Source: CAYSCX01 sp964429575
Lineage (GTDB): Bacteria; Desulfobacterota; Binatia; Binatales; Binataceae
DNA: 13,566 nucleotides
Assembly: GCA_964429575.1 (NCBI GenBank)
Contig: CAYSCX010000053.1
Location: forward strand, 1-13,566
Direction of reading: 5' to 3'
A program made the translations under genes and the position numbers. Within the stretch, counting starts at the first letter, position 1. Each line of letters begins with the position of its first letter. Below the pieces are notes generated by a model. That model worked only from the letters and a program-made list of their open reading frames with translations. It was not told where the DNA came from and did no database searches. This document shows positions 1-6,410 of the stretch, piece by piece.

Positions 1-91
1 ATCTGGGTAGCGCGGCCGTTGTGATCGATGCGTGGTCGCGATGCACCCGACCGCGCATACGACCGCGACTCAACCGTGCGCGGCAGCACAG

Positions 92-181
92 TGGCGGAGG
101 GGGTGGGATTTGAACCCACGAGGGACTTCCGTCCCTGCCGGTTTTCAAGACCGGTGCCTTCAACCGCTCGGCCACCCCTCC
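92..181 (-). tRNA. tRNA-Ser(UGA)
   Basis: Reading the minus strand, the acceptor stem GGAGGGG (181-175) pairs with CCCCTCC (102-96), followed by discriminator G (95) and an encoded CCA (94-92). The anticodon stem CCGGT/ACCGG encloses the loop CTTGAAA, so the anticodon is TGA. A long variable arm (GCAGGGACGGAAGTCCCT) marks it as class II, and the T arm is GTGGGTTCAAATCCCAC. All arms pair. It would decode UCA and, by wobble, other UCN serine codons. The remnant of a glucokinase gene ends 15 nt upstream of its 5' end. Confidence 0.97.
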
Positions 182-196
182 TGCTTGCACGAAATT

Positions 197-529
197 CTAA
201 CGATTTGAAGGTCGGCCTGATACTGCGGCAAGACAGTGCGCAGTGGGGAATAACTGATCACGCGAACGGCGCGCCAGCCAGTGGACCAAGGGTCGGGCGC
301 GCTTTTGGAGCGCGGCGAGGTCCAGAGCTTGATGCCGCCGAGCGAGTTTGCGAATGATGGCGGCAACTCTCGCGGGCGCGGCGTTGCGCGGAGTATCGAT
401 GCGGAGGCGTTCGTGCACTGGCTTACCGGCGGCGGCGAGGGTGAGCGTCTTGATGCCGGTGCCGCCGGCATCGATCGCGAAGGTGACAGGCGTTTTGAAC
501 TTCGCTGCGGATGCGTTGAACCTCTTCAT
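197..529 (-). pseudogene. 5' remnant of a ROK-family / polyphosphate glucokinase-like gene
   Basis: The first ~65 codons read like the start of a ROK-family polyphosphate glucokinase: a short N-terminal extension, then FAIDAGGTGIKTLTL (the D-x-G-G-T phosphate-binding loop at about residues 18-23), then a strand-helix region ending near IIRKLA at about residue 63. After that, none of the three frames continues with recognisable ROK sequence. The frame ends after 110 residues, where the family is roughly 230-270 residues and has a second catalytic half. The start ATG (529) has a GGAG four bases upstream. I read this as a 3'-truncated, inactive copy; the last ~45 codons are random read-through. 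A small expressed protein is possible but has no support. The ROK assignment rests on the phosphate loop and general pattern, without a search. Confidence 0.6.
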
Positions 530-600
530 CGATCTCCGTTCATGTCGCGATGAAGAATACGCCGGGCGTCACGTCAATTGGGCATCGCGCCGTGAAGCCT

Positions 601-637
601 AGCAGGCTGTTGAAAAAGTCATTTTCAACAGCCTGCT
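601..637. repeat. perfect 16-bp inverted repeat (hairpin element)
   Basis: The arms AGCAGGCTGTTGAAAA (601-616) and its exact reverse complement (622-637) flank a 5-nt AGTCA spacer. It lies just beyond the 5' end of the glucokinase remnant, at the start of a 156-bp patch with two further inverted repeats (651-667, and arms at 695-707/744-756). The arm sequence resembles the outer arms of the neighbouring repeat (GCAGGGTGTTGAG), suggesting one family of small mobile or REP-like units. It could also act as a bidirectional terminator, but no adjacent intact gene obviously needs one. Confidence 0.8.
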
Positions 638-650
638 CCCTCTCTCGCGT

Positions 651-756
651 CTCCCCCAAAGGGGGAGAAGGTGAGGAAGGAAGCCATCTTTCACGCAGGG
701 TGTTGAGCCCACCGCCGGGACCGCGTCAATATGTTCCGCGTTTCTCAACACCCTGC
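651..756. repeat. inverted-repeat cluster, possible MITE or REP-like remnant
   Basis: Two structures lie here. CTCCCCC (651-657) and GGGGGAG (661-667) form a 7-bp hairpin with an AAA loop. The 13-nt arms GCAGGGTGTTGAG (695-707) and CTCAACACCCTGC (744-756) are perfect inverted repeats, 36 bp apart. No transposase is encoded, and no flanking direct repeat is obvious. The arms resemble those of the 601-637 hairpin, so the whole 601-756 stretch may be a composite of short non-autonomous elements. Copy number elsewhere in the genome is unknown. Confidence 0.55.
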
Positions 757-1069
757 TGGACTCTGGGTACTGTGCATGCTCTCGTTACTATTTTACCTTT
801 CCTACCCTTATCGACCGTGAATAGTTCGCCGTCGGATACTCACTCAGTGTTGGCGTGACGGGTACTGCGTTGAACACACGGCCTTCCAAGCATAGTGATT
901 AAGGCTGAACGCAGGCAGGCGCCGTCGTGTAGTTAGAGGGCACGTACGCCCTCGGGTGCGAAGCAGCCGAACCCTCGAATCCCCGACCAGCTCGACCGCT
1001 TCCCGCCCTGCGAAAAGAGATACGGCGAACGGCAATTTCGCCGGCGCGCTGCCGAGGCGGTGGAGAATA
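757..1069. other. intergenic region without recognisable gene
   Basis: These ~310 bases hold no frame that looks coding. The part at about 780-850 is less GC-rich than its surroundings. A small inverted repeat, GAGGGC (936-941) with GCCCTC (948-953), could form a 6-bp stem. No convincing promoter was found for the gene that starts at 1070. Confidence 0.5.
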
Positions 1070-1345
1070 ATGGGAGTATATCGAAAAACATTCGAGACCG
1101 AGGACGATTACGAGGCTTGGGCGAAGCGTTACGGTGATCGGATCACCGTGCTCGCCGTGAGCAGCATCGAGGCGCCTCCAACGCGATCGGGGCTGCAGGG
1201 CCGCCGCTCGGTGATGGTGATGTATGAGTCCGCCAACCGAGCCTTGGCAACAGGCCCTGAGCGTCGGGAAGCGGGGATAGGCGCACTGGCGTTCGCGGCG
1301 GTGGGATTGGCGGTACTACTCGCGCTTCTTTACGTCGGTCTCTAA
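1070..1345 (+). CDS. small protein with C-terminal membrane segment, function unknown
   Basis: This is a 91-residue protein of no family I recognise. The start is ATG at 1070, preceded by GGTGGAG (1060-1065), a fair ribosome binding site; the frame is open upstream but that extension is Arg-rich and lacks protein character. Residues 1-65 form a soluble, mixed alpha/beta-like part (starting MGVYRKTFETEDDYEAWAKRYG). The last ~22 residues (after PERREAGIG) are strongly hydrophobic, one membrane helix ending four residues after LLALL. The likely topology is a tail-anchored protein with the N-terminal part in the cytoplasm, but charges are not decisive. It stands alone on the plus strand and converges with the diiron gene set that ends at 1445. 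An inhibitor or sensor role would be guesswork. Confidence 0.65.
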   Translation: MGVYRKTFETEDDYEAWAKRYGDRITVLAVSSIEAPPTRSGLQGRRSVMVMYESANRALATGPERREAGIGALAFAAVGLAVLLALLYVGL

Positions 1346-1444
1346 GCAACGATACGAAAGCGCGCGCGACGGTGACAAACAGTTCCGACGCCGAGTGCGA
1401 GGAACTTCAGGAATTGGCGCAGGTCGAAAAGCGCGCGAACAGCG

Positions 1445-2560
1445 TCAAGCGGCGATTAGTTTCGAGATGACCGCGGGGATGCGGCTGCGCTTGACGCGGC
1501 CGGAAAGACCCGCGGCATCGAGGCGCTCGAGGTACTCGCGCACCGCGAGGTTGATGAAGCGCGCGGTCGCGGCGCGTCCCGCTTTCACCTGCGCTTTTTC
1601 GAGGCCGCCACCCGAGATGATGATGAGCGGTTCGAGCACTTCCGGGCTGCAGAGCAGACTGAGCATCACGTGCTCGGTCTCATCGACGTATTCCTGTAAT
1701 GCGCCGATCTGGCCGGGGCGATGCTTCAAATGATAGCGGATGTGGCCGAGACCGTAGGCGGCTTGGCGCGCCGCGTCCTGCATCGCGAAGCCCATGATCG
1801 CGCGATCGGCCTTGGCCGGCGCGAATGCCGCGACGTGGCGGAAAAGCGCGAGCAGCAAGCCGGCGAGCGAAAGGTTGATCGAGAGGCTCCCCTCGACGAA
1901 CGTGTCGGCCCACAGCCACTCCTTGAGTCCCTGCTCGGCGGTGACGCTCGCGCGCCCCAGGCCCGCGCCGCCGTAGAGCGCACGCTTGCGGAAGACCTCG
2001 AGCAGGCGCGCCCAGTCGAGCATCTGCGCGCACATCCAGCTCTTCTGCTCAATGAAGTCCTGATTGATCAGCGGCACCCAGCGCGATGCGAAGTCGAGCG
2101 AAACGAGCGAGCATTCCTGAAGGAAGGTGTAGAGCTGCGCGCAGGCGGCCTCGAGGTCGGGCGCGAGCGGGTGCGTGTCGATGTCGCTCCACGGGATGTC
2201 AATCGCGGGCGTCCAGCGACGCACCTTGTCCTCTTCGTAGAGTTCAGTCACGTTGTCCGACCAGACGTCGGACTTGCGGTTGATGACGTAGCCCATGTCG
2301 GGGAGCTTGCCCCACTTCTCGCTCCCGCGCGCGGCCATCGACTGGCTCGATCTCACGTTCTCGGGAATCGCGCTGTAGCCGTAGCTGCCGATATCGAGAT
2401 CATCGTAGGTGAGGCCTCGGCGCGGATCGCGCGGCCTGCCCTTGATGCGTTCGGTCTTGGCGTCGTACCAGAACAGCGTCAGGTTACCAGCCATCACCTG
2501 GTTGGCCGCTTCGAAGACCGAGCGGTCCTCGGAGTAATCCTTGTCTGCAAAATATGCCAC
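1445..2560 (-). CDS. ferritin-like diiron protein paralogue lacking metal ligands (pseudo-subunit)
   Basis: This 371-residue protein aligns along its whole length with its neighbour at 2576-3718: the same MAY start, the PRRGLTY-DLD-GSYG block, the FRKRAL helix, and similar C-termini. The diiron ligands are gone. The first E-x2-H (DEARH in the neighbour) reads DWARL (W183, L186). The middle Glu is Ala233. The second E-x2-H reads DAARQ (A263, Q266). Only Glu149 remains. The fold is otherwise intact, with no frameshift, so it is probably a structural or regulatory partner, like the beta subunits of bacterial multicomponent monooxygenases or PaaC beside PaaA. The start is GTG at 2560, fixed by alignment with the neighbour's MAY and an AGAGG about 12 nt upstream. 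It follows the neighbour after a 15-nt gap, so the two are co-transcribed. The substrate is unknown. Confidence 0.85.
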   Translation of the reverse strand: MAYFADKDYSEDRSVFEAANQVMAGNLTLFWYDAKTERIKGRPRDPRRGLTYDDLDIGSYGYSAIPENVRSSQSMAARGSEKWGKLPDMGYVINRKSDVWSDNVTELYEEDKVRRWTPAIDIPWSDIDTHPLAPDLEAACAQLYTFLQECSLVSLDFASRWVPLINQDFIEQKSWMCAQMLDWARLLEVFRKRALYGGAGLGRASVTAEQGLKEWLWADTFVEGSLSINLSLAGLLLALFRHVAAFAPAKADRAIMGFAMQDAARQAAYGLGHIRYHLKHRPGQIGALQEYVDETEHVMLSLLCSPEVLEPLIIISGGGLEKAQVKAGRAATARFINLAVREYLERLDAAGLSGRVKRSRIPAVISKLIAA

Positions 2561-2575
2561 GGGCGCGTCGAACCT

Positions 2576-3718
2576 CTAGATTTTGATTCCTGCCGCCTCG
2601 GCCGCCGCCTTGCCCGCCAGAAACATCTGGTAGAGCTTGGAGCGCTCTTTGCGCTCGGGCATCCCGCACTTGTCGAGGCGCTCGAAGTGCTCTGCCATCT
2701 GCATGAGCTGGAACTTGGTGGTTATCTTGATGCCCTCGTCGATATTCTCCTTCTTGAGCCCGCGGCCGGAGAGGACGATGAACGCTTCCGTCAGCTCGGT
2801 CGCAGCGGCGCCGGCGAACGAGATGTTCTCCGCCTCGTCGAGATGCGCATGCAGGACTTCGCGCTTCTGGGGAAAGTTCTCCAGCACATACTTAAAGTGC
2901 TGCATCCCGTAGCCGACATGCCGGGCCTCGTCCTGCATCACGAGCCGGAAGATCTTCTTGTCGACATCGGTTGGTGAGAGATATTCGGAGAAACGGAACA
3001 GCGTAAGCACGTTGCCCTCGGCGACGAGATGCAGCGCGACGGACATTTCACTGAACGAGTCGGCGTCGCGCAGATGCTTGAGCGCCATCTCGTTGATCGG
3101 GCTCGCCTTCATGAGGCCCCATCCGGTGGTGAGCGCGCGCTTGCGGAAGACCTCGGTGTGGCGCGCCTCGTCCATCACCTGCGACGCGATGAAGGCCTTG
3201 ACCTCGATGAAGTCGGCGTTGAGCCTCGGGAGCCACGTCGCGGGCGTATCGGTGGCGATCATCTCGACTTCGGTCAAGAAGGTCATCAACTGCGAGAGCG
3301 CCTTGCCTTGCGACTCGGGCAACTCGACGCCCTCGAGGTGTTCCCACGGGATGTCGGTGGTGGCGTTCCACTGCCGCGTCACGGCCTCTTCGTAGTAGCT
3401 CTCGGTGTTGAAGGCCCAGAGCTCGCTTTTGCGCGAAACCCACGGCTGCGCATCGGGCACTCCGGCGGGAATCTCAGCGCCGCGCGGGGCGTAGGAGCGG
3501 TTGGCGCGGGATTTTTCGGGTAGCGCCGAGAAGCCGTAGCTGCCGAGGTCGAGGTCACGGTAGGTAAGGCCGCGGCGCGGATTCGCTTCGTGCGGCTTGA
3601 CCTTCTCCGTGCGCGCGTCCATCCACGACAGGTCGAGCTCGCCCGACTTCATCGTGTAGAGCCATTTGTCGACGAAATCTTTGTCTTCGAGGAAATTGTG
3701 GGTTGAAAGATACGCCAT
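2576..3718 (-). CDS. ferritin-like carboxylate-bridged diiron protein, probable oxygenase catalytic subunit
   Basis: The protein is 380 residues, a four-helix-bundle ferritin-like (RNR R2/monooxygenase superfamily) protein. The ligand pattern is complete: Glu150 in FLTEVEM, Glu184 and His187 in DEARH, Glu234 in LVAEGN, and Glu264 and His267 in the second DEARH. Spacings of about 34 and 30 residues between paired helices fit a diiron site. The ~120-residue N-terminal part (PRRGLTYRDLDLGSYGF) is shared only with the ligand-less paralogue downstream. The start ATG (3718) follows GGGAG by about 9 nt. The gene lies 16 nt after the SCP2-like gene and 15 nt before the paralogue. I infer O2 activation and hydroxylation, desaturation or N-oxidation of an organic substrate. 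No reductase or ferredoxin gene is nearby, so electrons must come from elsewhere. An R2lox-like or AurF-like identity cannot be excluded. Confidence 0.85.
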   Translation of the reverse strand: MAYLSTHNFLEDKDFVDKWLYTMKSGELDLSWMDARTEKVKPHEANPRRGLTYRDLDLGSYGFSALPEKSRANRSYAPRGAEIPAGVPDAQPWVSRKSELWAFNTESYYEEAVTRQWNATTDIPWEHLEGVELPESQGKALSQLMTFLTEVEMIATDTPATWLPRLNADFIEVKAFIASQVMDEARHTEVFRKRALTTGWGLMKASPINEMALKHLRDADSFSEMSVALHLVAEGNVLTLFRFSEYLSPTDVDKKIFRLVMQDEARHVGYGMQHFKYVLENFPQKREVLHAHLDEAENISFAGAAATELTEAFIVLSGRGLKKENIDEGIKITTKFQLMQMAEHFERLDKCGMPERKERSKLYQMFLAGKAAAEAAGIKI

Positions 3719-3734
3719 GGCGGCTGTCTCCCGG

Positions 3735-4175
3735 CTAGTTGAAACTCACGTCGAGCTTGCTGGTCAGATCGAAGAACTCCTGAATCGACTCCATGAAGCG
3801 GTAGAGCTTGTCATGGCCGTCGGGATCGTCGTAGCTGATGTGCAGGCGATCTCCGAAGTGAGCGAGCGTGTTGATGTCGTGGCTGGTGTCGGCCTCGCCG
3901 TTGCGGCGGATGTTCTCGATCATCTCACGCCACACGGCCGCGTCGCCCTCGATAATGAAATCGACCTGCTTGGGATCGATCTCGTGAACCTCGCGCACGT
4001 TCTTCAGCTCGAAGACCTCGAACTCGAGGATGAAGTTGCGCGGGCGGCCGTTTTGCGCGACGCGGACAGCGAAGGTGGTGTCGATGAAGCCGAGGCGTCG
4101 GAACTTGTCCTGCTCCGTCGCCATGCGCTGCTTGAGCGCCTCGAAGTACTCGGTCGATGGAAAAGTGATCGCCAT
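3735..4175 (-). CDS. SCP2-like lipid/sterol-carrier domain protein, first gene of the diiron set
   Basis: This is a 146-residue soluble protein, close to the size of a single SCP2 sterol-carrier domain. An N-terminal amphipathic helix (STEYFEALKQRMATEQDKFRR) precedes beta strands (TTFAVRV, FILEFEVFEL), then the block VDFIIEGDAAVWREMI at about residues 75-90. That block is the strand-helix element typical of SCP2 domains, where the cavity-lining helix follows a G-D turn. No signal peptide or membrane segment is visible. The start is ATG at 4175 with AGGCAGCC just upstream. It opens a three-gene minus-strand set with the diiron pair, separated from it by 16 nt. An attractive reading is a carrier that presents a hydrophobic substrate to the diiron protein, or a small effector component analogous to those of multicomponent monooxygenases. 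That role is inference; the SCP2 call is moderate. Confidence 0.65.
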   Translation of the reverse strand: MAITFPSTEYFEALKQRMATEQDKFRRLGFIDTTFAVRVAQNGRPRNFILEFEVFELKNVREVHEIDPKQVDFIIEGDAAVWREMIENIRRNGEADTSHDINTLAHFGDRLHISYDDPDGHDKLYRFMESIQEFFDLTSKLDVSFN

Positions 4176-4181
4176 GGCTGC

Positions 4182-4236
4182 CTACCGGTTGGTAGATTAC
4201 AAATTGATGTTACGAGGAAACGTGACTCGGATGCAA
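4182..4236 (-). promoter_or_regulatory. candidate promoter and palindromic operator of the diiron gene set
   Basis: On the minus strand, TTGCAT (4236-4231) and TAACAT (4212-4207) are separated by 18 nt, a weak sigma70-like pair. Downstream, between it and the start codon at 4175, CTACC-AACC-GGTAG (4195-4182) is a palindrome with 5-bp arms, similar in style to operators bound by TetR-type repressors. Its place in the early transcribed region would suit repression. No regulator gene is visible in the window. Confidence 0.35.
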
Positions 4237-4259
4237 GGATCGCAGTTATGGGCGCGGCG

Positions 4260-5087
4260 TTAACGCCGTAACATCTCGCGCGGATCGCCCATGCTCGAGT
4301 AGCCGAGCGCCGGGTTGTGCATCTGATAACCGACGAGCGCCTGAAGCTGTTGCGGCAATTCGCGCGCGACGTCGGGCGGCACCGAGAGATACTGATTCTC
4401 CTCCTGACGCAACCAACCCAAGCTGTACGACAGAAAAACGCCGAATCGCCAGTCGTCGGTCCGGTTCGCGCCGGCGCCGTGAAGCGTCGCGCCCATCCAG
4501 AGCAACACGGATCCTGCGGGCATTTCCGCCGCGGCGACTTCGGACGCCTCGGCCTTGCGGAGGCGCTCCCAGCGATGGCTGCCGGGAACGAGTCGCGTCG
4601 CGCCGTTCGCTTCGGTGAAGTCGGTCAACGCCCACATGCTCGCGACGATTAGATTCGGGTGCGGGTCGGGTAGCTTGAAGAACGCGTCGTCCTCGCGATG
4701 CAGAACTTGGACGGTCGCGCCGGGTCCGACCACCAACGCCGCGGTCGCATGCAGCTGATAGGAGGTGCAATTCGGCCCGAGCGTCGCGTCGCAAATCTTG
4801 AGCATCATTGGATGCGTCGCGAGCGTGCGTACGGTCGGCGATTTGGCGATCAGCCCGGTCGTGCGGCGAGTGTTACCGGGCAGAAAATCGCTGGTGCCCT
4901 GCAGTGCGAAGAGTTGGTTCGCCCGCCGCTCAGATTTCTCGGTGAGATGCGGATCGAGTTCGCGTCGAATAGCGCTCGCGGCGGCGGCATCGAGGATGCC
5001 GGGGATGACAACGCATCCGTCACGCGCGAGGCACTCAATGACGTCTTCCGCGCTCGCGCCGGATTTGAGCGTCGGTATCGTTGCCAT
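4260..5087 (-). CDS. PhyH-family Fe(II)/2-oxoglutarate-dependent oxygenase
   Basis: The protein is 275 residues, the usual size for phytanoyl-CoA dioxygenase-like enzymes. The N-terminal helix and strand (DGCVVIPGILD) are typical. His130 and the acidic residue two positions on (Glu132, in LHREDD) form the front of the metal triad. TEANGATRLVPGSH (residues 158-171) is the family's characteristic turn. His203 (TLHGAG) is the distal ligand, and Arg214, 11 residues later, is placed to bind the 2-oxoglutarate carboxylate. The family hydroxylates small molecules in the cytoplasm; the substrate here is unknown. The Glu in place of the usual Asp is noted as unusual. ATG (5087) has GGGAGG about 9 nt upstream. 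It lies 17 nt after the DsbA-like gene, so the two are probably one transcript, and 84 nt before the diiron set. Confidence 0.88.
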   Translation of the reverse strand: MATIPTLKSGASAEDVIECLARDGCVVIPGILDAAAASAIRRELDPHLTEKSERRANQLFALQGTSDFLPGNTRRTTGLIAKSPTVRTLATHPMMLKICDATLGPNCTSYQLHATAALVVGPGATVQVLHREDDAFFKLPDPHPNLIVASMWALTDFTEANGATRLVPGSHRWERLRKAEASEVAAAEMPAGSVLLWMGATLHGAGANRTDDWRFGVFLSYSLGWLRQEENQYLSVPPDVARELPQQLQALVGYQMHNPALGYSSMGDPREMLRR

Positions 5088-5104
5088 CGTAGAATCCTCC
5101 CAGG

Positions 5105-6154
5105 CTAGTTCGCCTTCGCCAGTGGCTGACCCTTGTCGGCCAATTCCTGATCGATGACCTCTTTGAACTTCTCGAACGGCTGCGCGCCGACCAGCCGGCG
5201 TCCGTTGATGAAGAAAGTCGGGGTGCCGTCAACGCCGAGATTCTGGCCGGCCTGGAAGTCCTTCTGGATTTCAGCCTGGTACTTGCCGGAGTCGAGGCAC
5301 TTATCAAACTGGCTTTGGTTCACGCCGGTCTTCTTCGCGAGCGCTTTCAGGTCGTTGGCAGAGAGCTTGGATTGGTCCGCAAAGATTTCGGCGTGCATGT
5401 TCCAGTACTTCCCCTGCTCTCCTGCGCAGCGCGCCGCGCGCGCGGCCGCACCCGCATTCGCGTGATTGCCGAGTGGGAAGTCACGATAGACGAGACGCAC
5501 CTTGTCTCCGTATTTTTCGAGCACTTCCTTCACCGATCTCTCGGCACGTTCGCAAAACGGACACTGGTAATCAGAAAACTCGACGATAGTGACCGGAGCG
5601 TTGGCGGGGCCGCGGCTGGGCCCGGTCGCGGCGACGTCGAAACGCGGCGCCGCGAGCATGATATTGACCGGCTGGTCCTTGCGCAGGCGTTCGACCAACT
5701 CGCGGCGGCGTTGGTCGATCTTCTGCCCGTTGAGCGCGCCGATCAGCTGCTCCTTGACCTGATCGTAGGGACGGCCGATGCGGTCTTTGTATTGGTCGTA
5801 GTATTTCTTCGCGTCCGCCTCGGTAACTGTATCGCCCTTGCTGTCGAGTTCGCGCTTCAGATACGCGGGTACGCTCATGGCCGCCTTCCGAGCCGCCTGC
5901 TCGACGAGGTAATCGTCGGCCAGCACCTGGATGGCGTTGCGCTTTAGCTCGTAAAGTTGCGCATCGAGCGAGGCCATCTGCGGGCGGATTTTCTCATCGA
6001 GTTCACGCTCGGTGATCGAGTGCGAGCCGACTGTAGCGACCACCTTGTTCGGGTCGGCGTACGCGGCGCGAGCGAAGATCGCAACGGCAACAACCGCGGT
6101 GACGCCGACTGCGATGTTGCGCGCCGTGGCGACGCGATCACAAAAGTTCTTCAT
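5105..6154 (-). CDS. periplasmic DsbA-family thiol:disulfide oxidoreductase with SurA-like N-terminal region
   Basis: This is a 349-residue exported protein. Residues 1-33 are a signal peptide with a basic start (MKNFCDRVATAR), a hydrophobic core and a likely cut after AYA. Residues ~35-165 resemble the helical N-terminal chaperone region of SurA/PpiD-type proteins (VVATVGSHSITERELDEKI), without the parvulin catalytic domain. Residues ~180-345 form a DsbA-type thioredoxin domain: PVTIVEFSDYQCPFC with the CPFC redox pair at 198-201, and the cis-Pro loop GTPTFF at Pro312. Two more cysteines (243, 286) may form a structural disulfide. It probably oxidises or isomerises disulfides in secreted proteins while holding unfolded clients. 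ATG (6154) has GGAG eight bases upstream. An in-frame TTG at 6172 was not chosen. The upstream 256 bp (6155-6410) contain no gene. Confidence 0.9.
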   Translation of the reverse strand: MKNFCDRVATARNIAVGVTAVVAVAIFARAAYADPNKVVATVGSHSITERELDEKIRPQMASLDAQLYELKRNAIQVLADDYLVEQAARKAAMSVPAYLKRELDSKGDTVTEADAKKYYDQYKDRIGRPYDQVKEQLIGALNGQKIDQRRRELVERLRKDQPVNIMLAAPRFDVAATGPSRGPANAPVTIVEFSDYQCPFCERAERSVKEVLEKYGDKVRLVYRDFPLGNHANAGAAARAARCAGEQGKYWNMHAEIFADQSKLSANDLKALAKKTGVNQSQFDKCLDSGKYQAEIQKDFQAGQNLGVDGTPTFFINGRRLVGAQPFEKFKEVIDQELADKGQPLAKAN

Positions 6155-6410
6155 CTGGTGAGCTCCAGCCAATTTGAACCTGCCTCAGTTGGGATTTGTA
6201 GCTCGAAGTGCGTCCATCGCCGCGCGGCAATCAACTGATCCGGCCGCCTCACACGGCATGGGCGTTGTCCAAAAACTAATATCATCCCAAGGCGCCCCGA
6301 TACAGGCGGCGAGCGGGGCTGACGATTCAGGCTCTGGACGCCCGCACCATCGCCGAATCTAGCGGCACGAGCCCAACGCCAAGCACGAGAGCTATGCGCT
6401 CGGACCCGGA

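Noticed and set aside
28..357. A 109-codon plus-strand open frame over tRNA-Ser
   Set aside because: It crosses the whole tRNA on the opposite strand and has no protein character.
870..896. TTGAAC and CATAGT as a promoter for the gene at 1070
   Set aside because: The spacing is only 15 nt and both boxes are poor, and the gene starts more than 170 nt downstream.
1721..2977. A 418-codon plus-strand open frame
   Set aside because: It runs antisense across two well-supported diiron-family genes and has only shadow composition, a usual result of GC-rich coding on the other strand.
5105..6172. A longer DsbA-like protein starting at TTG 6172
   Set aside because: ATG 6154 has GGAG eight bases upstream and gives a clean signal peptide start.
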